From Volucribacter psittacicida (GTDB lineage Bacteria > Pseudomonadota > Gammaproteobacteria > Enterobacterales > Pasteurellaceae), in NCBI RefSeq assembly GCF_004339025.1, contig NZ_SMFT01000002.1:326276-390275 (forward strand): a stretch of 64,000 nt of DNA. Reading direction: 5' to 3'. How positions within the stretch are numbered: position 1 is the first letter of the stretch; each line of letters opens with the position of its first letter. Below are positions 57,674 to 64,000 of this stretch, in pieces. The translations under genes were made by a program, and so were the position numbers. The notes below the pieces were generated by a model that was not told where the DNA came from, made no database searches, and saw only the letters and a program-made list of their open reading frames with translations.

Positions 57674-57857
57674 TAACTATCCTTAATTAATTAATATACT
57701 TGGTATAAGTTATTGTACATATTCAATTTTAGCAACAAATAAAAGACTGACCATAATACTTTTTAAAATCCATACCTTTTCTTATGCAGTTATTACTACA
57801 TTTTATAGTTTATTTATATACACTTACAGATTATTCCATATTAGGCCGTTAAAACAA

Positions 57858-57887
57858 TTTGCATAATTATTCATTTAATATTAATAT
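57858..57887 (+). promoter_or_regulatory. artP promoter with overlapping ArgR box
   Basis: TGCATAATTATTCA (57860-57873) differs in one base from the ARG-box core TGAATAATTATTCA. It overlaps TTGCAT (57859-57864), which with a 17-base spacer and TAATAT (57882-57887) forms a promoter. A weaker second box could start at 57879. ArgR with arginine would occlude this promoter. The ATG of artP is 41 bases downstream. Confidence 0.7.
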
Positions 57888-57927
57888 TTAACGCAATTTC
57901 ACCTGATAATAGAAAAGACTCTTAATC

Positions 57928-58656
57928 ATGACTATTGATGTAAAAAATCTCAATTTTTTTTATGGAAACTCACAGGCGTTGTTTGATATTAACCTGAGTG
58001 CTGAGCAAGGAGATACGGTTGTACTTTTGGGGCCAAGTGGGGCGGGGAAAAGTACGTTAATTCGTACCCTCAATCTTTTAGAAGTGCCTCGTTCGGGGAT
58101 TTTGTCTATTGCGAATAATCAATTTGATTTGGCGACGAAAATGGATCCTAAAAAAATTCGTCAATTACGGCAGGATGTGGGAATGGTATTTCAGCAATAT
58201 AATCTTTGGCCACACTTAACCATTATGCAAAATCTTATTGAAGCTCCGATGAAAGTATTAGGCATGGCCGAACAGGAGGCAAAACAACGTGCGGAAGGAT
58301 TATTACAACGATTACGTTTAGAAGATTTTGCTGAGCGTTTTCCATTACATTTATCGGGTGGGCAGCAACAACGGGTAGCTATCGCACGCGCATTGATGAT
58401 GCAACCGCAGGTATTGCTCTTTGATGAGCCTACTGCTGCCTTAGATCCTGAGATTACCGCACAAATTGTGTCAATTATTCAGGAATTGCAACAAACAGGT
58501 ATTACTCAAGTTATTGTTACTCATGAGGTCAATGTGGCTAAAAAAGTGGCAACAAAAGTGGTTTATATGGAACAAGGGCATATTATTGAAATGGGCGATG
58601 CAAACTGCTTTGAACAACCGAAAACAGAACAATTTAAACAATACTTATCCCATTAA
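57928..58656 (+). CDS. artP: Arginine ABC transporter ATP-binding protein
   Basis: 242 residues, ABC ATPase of polar amino acid importers. Walker [11 protein letters not shown]-loop [18 protein letters not shown], signature LSGGQQQR, Walker [16 protein letters not shown]-loop VTHEV. First gene of artPIQM, which energises arginine uptake. Confidence 0.94.
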   Translation: MTIDVKNLNFFYGNSQALFDINLSAEQGDTVVLLGPSGAGKSTLIRTLNLLEVPRSGILSIANNQFDLATKMDPKKIRQLRQDVGMVFQQYNLWPHLTIMQNLIEAPMKVLGMAEQEAKQRAEGLLQRLRLEDFAERFPLHLSGGQQQRVAIARALMMQPQVLLFDEPTAALDPEITAQIVSIIQELQQTGITQVIVTHEVNVAKKVATKVVYMEQGHIIEMGDANCFEQPKTEQFKQYLSH

Positions 58657-58688
58657 TTAACACAACATTCTAATTAGGAGAGAAAAAT

Positions 58689-59411
58689 ATGAAAAAATTA
58701 TTGGTAGCTGCATTATTAGCAGGATCAACATTTGCTGTTCAAGCACAAGATATTACTTTTGCCATGGAGCCAAGCTATCCACCATTTGAAAATACTAATG
58801 AAAAAGGCGAAATTGTGGGCTTTGATGTGGATATTGCGAAAGCTATTTGCCAACAAATTGAGGCAAATTGTAAATTTGAGTCTTTATCTTTTGATAGCTT
58901 AATTCAAGCTGTGCGTTCTAAGCGTATTGATGCCGCGATTTCGGCTATTGATATTACAGAAGCTCGTGCTAAGCAAGTGAGTTTTAGTGATCCTTATTAT
59001 GATAGTTCAGCCAGTTTTGTTGCGGTTAAGGATAAAGTGGATTTAGCCAGTGCTAAAAATGTAGGGGTACAAAATGGTACCACTTTTCAACAATATGTGG
59101 TTGCCGAAGCAAAACAATATAGTCCAAAACCTTATGCTTCATTACAAAATGCTGTATTAGATCTTAAAAATGGGCGTATTGATATTATTTTTGGTGATAC
59201 CGCGGTTTTAGCAGAATGGGTTAAAACGGACGATAGCCTTGCCTTTATTGGCGAAAAAGTCACTAATCCAAAATATTTTGGTAACGGTCTTGGCATTGCG
59301 GTAAATAAAGGGAATAAAGCCTTATTAGAGCAATTAAACCAAGGTTTAGCCACCATTAAGTCAAATGGCGAATATCAAAAAATTTATGATAAATGGATGT
59401 CTGGCGAGTAA
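58689..59411 (+). CDS. artI: Arginine ABC transporter periplasmic binding protein
   Basis: 240 residues. Signal peptide [19 protein letters not shown] with cleavage before QD, so it is a soluble periplasmic protein. Family 3 solute-binding signature [72 protein letters not shown]. The acidic ligand-pocket region [21 protein letters not shown] agrees with ArtI/ArtJ. AGGAGAG precedes the ATG. 32 bases after artP. Confidence 0.93.
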   Translation: MKKLLVAALLAGSTFAVQAQDITFAMEPSYPPFENTNEKGEIVGFDVDIAKAICQQIEANCKFESLSFDSLIQAVRSKRIDAAISAIDITEARAKQVSFSDPYYDSSASFVAVKDKVDLASAKNVGVQNGTTFQQYVVAEAKQYSPKPYASLQNAVLDLKNGRIDIIFGDTAVLAEWVKTDDSLAFIGEKVTNPKYFGNGLGIAVNKGNKALLEQLNQGLATIKSNGEYQKIYDKWMSGE

Positions 59412-59427
59412 TATTGCGTAATTGATT

Positions 59428-60099
59428 ATGTTTTTTGATTATTTATCTTTAATGTACACCGCTACTCTGATTACGCTAGGGTTAGCGGTTTGTTCTTTAA
59501 TTGTGGGGTTATTGCTTTCTATGCTCTTTGTGGTATTAGAAACAAATAAACTCCGTTGTATTCGCCAACCTATCAGTGTGCTTATTGCGTTAATTCGTGG
59601 TTTACCTGAAATTTTGGTGGTTTTCCTCATTTATTTCGGCTCAACGGAATTACTTGAAGCAATAACAGGGGAATACATAGAATTTAGCGCATTTAGTTGT
59701 GGCGTATTGGCATTATCCCTTATTTTCGCAGCTTACGCCTCGCAATCATTGCGTGGTGCTATTCAAGCTATTTCTATCGGGCAATGGGAATCAGGGGCGG
59801 CATTAGGATTAAGCCGAGCACAAACATTTGTTCGCATTATATTGCCTCAAGTATGGCGACACGCTTTGCCGGGGCTGGCTAATCAATGGTTGGTATTATT
59901 AAAAGATACCGCATTAGTTTCGTTAATTGGTGTTGATGATTTATTACGCCAAGCGGAGTTAGTCAATACCAACACACATCAGCCGTTCACTTGGTTTGGC
60001 ATTGCCGCCTTGATTTATTTATTAATCACCTTAATTAGCCAAGTAGGCATTCGCAAATTGGAAATGCGTTTTACCCGTTTTGAGCGAGGAGTAAAATAA
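59428..60099 (+). CDS. artQ: Arginine ABC transporter permease
   Basis: 223 residues from the ATG at 59428 (an in-frame TTG lies two codons before). Inner-membrane permease with five helices and the EAA loop (YASQSLRGAIQAISIGQWESGAALGLSRAQTFVRIILPQVWRHALPGLANQWLVLLKDTALVSLIGVDDLLRQA), which docks on ArtP. The ribosome-binding site is weak. The stop overlaps artM by one base. Confidence 0.93.
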   Translation: MFFDYLSLMYTATLITLGLAVCSLIVGLLLSMLFVVLETNKLRCIRQPISVLIALIRGLPEILVVFLIYFGSTELLEAITGEYIEFSAFSCGVLALSLIFAAYASQSLRGAIQAISIGQWESGAALGLSRAQTFVRIILPQVWRHALPGLANQWLVLLKDTALVSLIGVDDLLRQAELVNTNTHQPFTWFGIAALIYLLITLISQVGIRKLEMRFTRFERGVK

Positions 60100-60785
60100 T
60101 GATAGCAGAATATTTTAATGTCATCGCACAAGGTATTCCAACCAGCTTATTATTGACCCTTGTTTCATTAGTTATCGCCTTTTTTATTGCCATTGCTTTA
60201 ACCTTTATACTGGCATTGGGGAATAAATGGCTAAAATCTTTGGTCAACGGCTATTTAACATTATTTACAGGAACCCCTTTACTGGTGCAATTTTTCTTAA
60301 TTTATAGTGGACCAGGACAGTTTGAATGGATAACCAATAGTATTGCGTGGAGTTTATTTTCTAATGCTTGGTTTTGTGCAATGTTAGCGCTTGCCTTAAA
60401 TAGTGCGGCTTATTCTACCCTATTATTTTATGGCGCAATAAAAGCCATTCCTCGAGGACAATGGGAAAGTTGTGCGGCGTTAGGATTGACACCTTTACAA
60501 ACATTAAAAATCCTTATTCCTTATGCATTAAAACGTGCTTTGCCATCTTATAGCAATGAAATTATTTTAGTCTTTAAAGGTACCTCGTTAGCCTCTACGA
60601 TTACCATTATGGATATTATGGGCTATGCTCGCCAATTATATGGTACGGAATATGACGCATTAACCATTTATGGACTTGCTGGCGTAATATATTTAGTCAT
60701 TACAGGCATTGCCACCTTATTATTACGTCAATTAGAACGTAAAGTCCTCTCCTTTGAACGTTTGGAAACGGAAAAAGCCAGTTAA
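60099..60785 (+). CDS. artM: Arginine ABC transporter permease
   Basis: 228 residues. Second membrane subunit: helices from IPTSLLLTLVSLVIAFFIAIALTFILAL onward, TGTPLLVQFFLIYSGPGQFEWI, and the EAA loop YGAIKAIPRGQWESCAALGLTPLQTLKILIPYALKRALPSYSNEIILVFKGTSLASTITIMDIMGYARQLYG. Starts within the artQ stop (TAATG). Confidence 0.94.
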   Translation: MIAEYFNVIAQGIPTSLLLTLVSLVIAFFIAIALTFILALGNKWLKSLVNGYLTLFTGTPLLVQFFLIYSGPGQFEWITNSIAWSLFSNAWFCAMLALALNSAAYSTLLFYGAIKAIPRGQWESCAALGLTPLQTLKILIPYALKRALPSYSNEIILVFKGTSLASTITIMDIMGYARQLYGTEYDALTIYGLAGVIYLVITGIATLLLRQLERKVLSFERLETEKAS

Positions 60786-60788
60786 AAA

Positions 60789-60810
60789 ATCTGCACCTTT
60801 GGGTGCAGAT
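60789..60810 (+). terminator. Hairpin after artM
   Basis: ATCTGCACC, loop TTTG, GGTGCAGAT: perfect 9-bp stem starting 4 bases past the artM stop. No T run follows (AATATCTT), so it may act as an mRNA 3'-end stabiliser or a weak terminator. Confidence 0.6.
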
Positions 60811-60842
60811 AATATCTTATTTATAAAACTAAGTTGTTCTAC

Positions 60843-60980
60843 TTATAGTACTGCTAAAGCATTCTGTAATGTATCAATACTGAATTTAGTTAGACGAATA
60901 CATTGTTCAAAATGTGTGATCTGCTAGTTAAATTCAATAATTTTCTGCCGAATAGCAGTTGCACCATTTACCTTTGCCAT
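60843..60980 (-). pseudogene. 45-codon reading frame interrupted by one TAG
   Basis: From ATG at 60980 the frame reads MAKVNGATAIRQKIIEFN, then TAG (codon 19, 60926-60924), then QITHFEQCIRLTKFSIDTLQ and NALAVL before TAA. Both parts have protein-like composition and would make a continuous small, mainly helical protein if the TAG were CAG (one base change). GAGAA lies upstream, inside a hairpin. I do not recognise the family. It could be a recently broken small gene, a sequencing error or chance. Confidence 0.35.
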
Positions 60981-60984
60981 AAAT

Positions 60985-61017
60985 AAAAATTCTCGTGGTT
61001 AAAAACTCACGAGAATT
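60985..61017 (-). terminator. Terminator-like hairpin next to the interrupted small frame
   Basis: Perfect 10-bp stem AATTCTCGTG / CACGAGAATT with a 10-base loop. On the - strand it is followed by TTTATTTATG, i.e. a T-rich tract running into the small frame's ATG. Just upstream on that strand is TATAAT. It could terminate read-through from rne, end a short RNA, or hide the small frame's ribosome-binding site. Confidence 0.55.
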
Positions 61018-61096
61018 ATAGTAGAATTTGGCTAATTGGTCTTTGCTCAACTGCTACATAATACTGGCGATAAAACTTCAAGCCACTTTTTATTTT

Positions 61097-61127
61097 AAAA
61101 GTGCGGTCAAAATCACCGCACTTTTTT
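61097..61127 (-). terminator. Terminator of inverted uptake signals after rne
   Basis: AAAAGTGCGGT, loop CAAAATC, ACCGCACTTTTTT. On the - strand the second arm ends in TTTT, then AAAATAAAAAG. It begins 16 bases past the rne stop. Confidence 0.85.
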
Positions 61128-61142
61128 ATGACCTATTGAAAT

Positions 61143-64000
61143 CTATTCTTTTTCAATGGTTTTCGCTTGAGTAGGTTCAGAATAAACATGACTAATCGCA
61201 CTATGATGGCCTGCTGCGCCTTTACCATAGAAATAGTAACGTGACTCTTGCCATTGTTGTATTTCAAAGGCTGGGGCAATGCTATCGCTTGCTTTGGCTA
61301 CGGTCATTTCTGCTTTAGTATGAGTAATCGCTGAGATCGTGCCTAAACGTCCTGTGAACTCATATTGGCGTTGGAATTCAACAGGGGGTTGTGGATTTTG
61401 CTGTTCATCTGTTGGACGAGCAAGCGAAGAGGCTGGGGTTTGTTGCTCCAACTTTTCTAATGATCCTTGAATTTTCTTTTCTACAGATTCATTAGCAGGC
61501 TGTGTTACAAAGGCATTAAAAGGCTCTGAGCGTTCTGATTGTGTCGCTAACCAAGTTGTTGCCGGTACAATAAGATCCGCATTTTGCTTTTGTTGTTCTT
61601 GATGTTGTAATAATTCATCAACGGACATAAAGTGAGCTTGCGTTGTGTTATGTGTATTGCTCGTTTCTACCCAAACTTTGCCACTCGCTAACTCAGGAGA
61701 AGCCACCGCCATAAATAATGGCATCGGTGCTTTTTCTGGTTGTGTTTGACGTGAGCGGCGTTGGTTATTAATTCGTAAATGACGAGGCATACGGCGTGTA
61801 CGGCGTTCTTTGTCAGCATTGTCTTCCGTATTGTTGGTAGGCGCCATATCATTATTTGGATTAATATTTATTGATGGGCTATCCGTATAAGCCTTGTCAG
61901 TAACATTCACTTTTGAGGTTGTTGGTAAATTTTCCTCTGGAGAGACCTTTTGTTGTGTTTGAGGCTCTGTGATTGAGGCAACATTGTTTTCCTCAATATG
62001 CTGATTTTCCACACGAACTTTTTTGCGTAATTCACGACGAGGGCGGCGAGCTGCCACTTGTTCTTCAACAATATGTTCCTCTTTGGCAACATTAGAGAAT
62101 GTATTGGTCACCTCTGTTGTTGATACCTCGTTAAAAGTATTCTTACGATTATTACGCTTAGTGTTACGTTCAAGTTTACGATTATCTACTTTTTCTGCAC
62201 TAACAGGATTATCATCATAACGATTGCGCTCAACATTATCATTGCGTTGACGATTGCGATTGCTTGTTGTACGGCGATCGTTACGGCGGTTATTGCGGTT
62301 GTTATTTTGCTTTTTCTGCCCTTGAGGTTCCTCCGCAAATAAGCCTTTTAATTTTTGGATTAAACGGCTAAGCAAGGAAGGTTTCTTCGCTTTTTTCGCT
62401 TTGCTTGGTGTTGGGGCTGGTGACGAAATGGTTAATGCCACAACTGCATTTTCCGCAACAGTTTCAGTGCTCACTGCGGGTTCACTCGAACGTGAGATTA
62501 AACATTCTTCGGCAGAAGAATGTTCGTGATGATCATCATAAAGTTTGGCGAGATTATAGCTTAATACGCTAATATCCTCTCCCTCTCTCACACGATAAAC
62601 ATTAAAATGCGGGGTTTCCATGGATTCATTTGGCACAACAATCACATCAACATTATGACGATGTTCAATATCCCGTATGGCTTTACGTTTCTCGTTGAGT
62701 AAATAAGAGGCGATTTCTACAGGCACAATCGTACGTACTTGTTTTGTATTTTCTTTTAATGCCTCTTCCTCAAGTAAGCGTAAAATGGAAAGAGAAAGGG
62801 ATTCATTATCACGAATTTTGCCTGTTCCTTGACAACGAGGGCAAACATGATGAGACGATTCACCTAATGATGGGCTGAGGCGTTGGCGAGACATTTCTAA
62901 TAAGCCAAAACGTGAAATTCGGCTAATTTGAATTCTTGCACGATCTTGACGTACCGCATCACGAATACGATTTTCCACTTCACGTTGATGACGAATAGGG
63001 GTCATATCAATAAAGTCAATGACAATTAAACCACCTAAATCTCGCAAGCGTAATTGGCGTGCAATTTCATCGGCAGCCTCAAGATTTGTATTCAGGGCTG
63101 TTTCCTCAATATCTCCGCCACGAGTAGAACGTGCAGAGTTAATATCAATGGCAGTTAATGCCTCTGTGACATCAATCACAATAGAACCCCCAGAAGGTAA
63201 ACGGACTTCTCGTTGGAAAGCGGATTCAATTTGTGATTCAATTTGATAATGGCTAAATAAAGGGGCTTCCCCTTGATAAAGTTTTACACGATGAATAAAG
63301 TCAGGGCGGACAAGTTTGATATGTGCTTTGGCTTTTTCATAAATTTTTGGACTATCAATAAGAATTTCGCCAATATCCCGACGTAAATAATCACGAATTG
63401 CTCGTACAATCACATCACTTTCTTGATGGATAAGAAAAGGAGCAGGTCGGCTTTGTGAGGCTTGTTTAATGGCTTCCCAATGATGTAACAAAACTTTTAA
63501 GTCCCATTGTAATTCTTCGGGCGATTTACCTACTCCAGCAGTACGTACAATTAACCCCACTCCCTCAGGCACATCTAAACAGCTTAATGCCTCTTTCAGT
63601 TCTAAGCGTTCGTCTCCTTCAATACGGCGAGAAATACCGCCGGCTCGAGGATTGTTTGGCATAATGACTAAATAACTGCCCGCTAAAGAAATAAAGGTGG
63701 TTAAAGCCGCGCCTTTGTTTCCTCGTTCTTCCTTGTTTACTTGAACAATTAATTCTTGCCCCTCGGATAAAATATCACGAATATTTGGACGACCTTGATA
63801 AACATAACCTTCGGGGAAATATTCACGAGCAATTTCTTTTAAGGGGAGGAAACCATGACGCTCTGCCCCATAATCCACAAATGCCGCTTCTAGGCTTGGC
63901 TCAATGCGTGTAATTTTACCTTTGTAGATATTAGCTTTCTTTTGTTCATGACCCGGACTTTCAATATCTAAGTCAAATAAGCGTTGCCCATCAACAAGGG
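61143..64000 (-). CDS. rne: Ribonuclease E, N-terminus beyond window
   Basis: The frame is open from the right edge and encodes about 951 residues, missing roughly the first 17. In-window N terminus [53 protein letters not shown] is the S1 domain. Catalytic text: [63 protein letters not shown], including the metal aspartates, and the zinc-link CPRCQGTG. After about residue 530 comes a long disordered region: an Arg/Asn-rich stretch ([21 protein letters not shown]), a second basic block, and a C-terminal [23 protein letters not shown]-type motif. It cleaves mRNA and matures rRNA/tRNA at the membrane. A GTG at 63878 is internal, not the start. Confidence 0.96.
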   Translation of the reverse strand, partial: LVDGQRLFDLDIESPGHEQKKANIYKGKITRIEPSLEAAFVDYGAERHGFLPLKEIAREYFPEGYVYQGRPNIRDILSEGQELIVQVNKEERGNKGAALTTFISLAGSYLVIMPNNPRAGGISRRIEGDERLELKEALSCLDVPEGVGLIVRTAGVGKSPEELQWDLKVLLHHWEAIKQASQSRPAPFLIHQESDVIVRAIRDYLRRDIGEILIDSPKIYEKAKAHIKLVRPDFIHRVKLYQGEAPLFSHYQIESQIESAFQREVRLPSGGSIVIDVTEALTAIDINSARSTRGGDIEETALNTNLEAADEIARQLRLRDLGGLIVIDFIDMTPIRHQREVENRIRDAVRQDRARIQISRISRFGLLEMSRQRLSPSLGESSHHVCPRCQGTGKIRDNESLSLSILRLLEEEALKENTKQVRTIVPVEIASYLLNEKRKAIRDIEHRHNVDVIVVPNESMETPHFNVYRVREGEDISVLSYNLAKLYDDHHEHSSAEECLISRSSEPAVSTETVAENAVVALTISSPAPTPSKAKKAKKPSLLSRLIQKLKGLFAEEPQGQKKQNNNRNNRRNDRRTTSNRNRQRNDNVERNRYDDNPVSAEKVDNRKLERNTKRNNRKNTFNEVSTTEVTNTFSNVAKEEHIVEEQVAARRPRRELRKKVRVENQHIEENNVASITEPQTQQKVSPEENLPTTSKVNVTDKAYTDSPSININPNNDMAPTNNTEDNADKERRTRRMPRHLRINNQRRSRQTQPEKAPMPLFMAVASPELASGKVWVETSNTHNTTQAHFMSVDELLQHQEQQKQNADLIVPATTWLATQSERSEPFNAFVTQPANESVEKKIQGSLEKLEQQTPASSLARPTDEQQNPQPPVEFQRQYEFTGRLGTISAITHTKAEMTVAKASDSIAPAFEIQQWQESRYYFYGKGAAGHHSAISHVYSEPTQAKTIEKE

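Larger units (their letters stand above)
60786..61142. other. 357-base spacer between artM and rne
   Basis: Contains the artM hairpin (60789-60810), an interrupted small reading frame on the - strand (60843-60980), a terminator-like hairpin (60985-61017) and the rne terminator made of uptake signals (61097-61127). The remainder, 61018-61096, shows nothing recognised apart from a TATAAT-like -10 on the - strand next to the hairpin. Confidence 0.55.

Overview
This is a chromosomal core segment of a Pasteurellaceae bacterium (Gammaproteobacteria). The main evidence is about thirty copies of the Haemophilus-type DNA uptake signal AAGTGCGGT / ACCGCACTT, roughly one per 2 kb and in both orientations. 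Low GC and close similarity of nearly every protein to Haemophilus/Pasteurella orthologues agree with this. The species cannot be fixed from sequence alone. No prophage, insertion sequence with a transposase, CRISPR array, tRNA or rRNA gene was found.

Layout. 1-3.5 kb: rnpA (5' cut off), yidD, yidC, mnmE. 4-8.5 kb: cysS, ppiB, an alpha-carbonic anhydrase lipoprotein, yjjV and an SMR efflux gene. 8.6-9.9 kb: thiosulfate uptake genes tsuB/tsuA. 10-17.5 kb: a recO-rlmD-relA-dgkA operon, then arcB and dsbB. 17.5-24.5 kb: nhaB/fadR divergent pair, ygdQ-mutH, a gene-free stretch with DnaA-box-like sequences, and pgk-fbaA. 24.8-29.2 kb: RNase I, a YfhL ferredoxin, a shikimate dehydrogenase-like gene, yfiF, pssA. 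29.3-32.7 kb: yhhQ (queuosine precursor transporter) followed by two tandem paralogous MFS transporters, behind a candidate preQ1-I riboswitch. 32.8-35.3 kb: rpmE and rpsP-rimM-trmD-rplS. 35.4-39.7 kb: LPS inner-core glycosyltransferases (one a two-domain fusion), waaA, coaD. 40-44.9 kb: an atoDAB-bdhA-GntP permease cluster for acetoacetate/3-hydroxybutyrate use. 45-46.2 kb: ccmAB. 46.4-51.4 kb: leuABCD behind a leucine leader-peptide attenuator. 51.6-52.8 kb: tyrP. 53.1-55.8 kb: nrdDG. 55.9-57.7 kb: ftsN and a DUF455 gene. 57.9-60.8 kb: artPIQM. 61.1-64 kb: rne (5' end beyond the window).

Regulatory sites readable from sequence fit the genes they precede: tandem NrdR boxes 31 bp apart before nrdD, a TyrR box before tyrP, an ArgR box over a promoter before artP, a leuL attenuator before leuA, a strong CRP site between tyrP and nrdD, and the preQ1-type leader before yhhQ.

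The most unusual feature is a family of about nine intergenic palindromic repeats (ends TATAGTCGTYCCACTTTAAA ... TTTAAATTGRAACGACTATA, core GGTACGCC...GGCGTACC) plus short end-to-end minis and hybrids carrying a second end type (TTTTGTCCATTACAC). Two copies contain the stop codon of the adjacent gene. They look like non-autonomous mobile or REP/MITE-like elements and I do not recognise the family. Other points to check: recO appears to start with ATC; the preQ1-controlled yhhQ-MFS-MFS operon may be an undescribed queuosine-related salvage locus; and a 45-codon ORF near rne is interrupted by one TAG.
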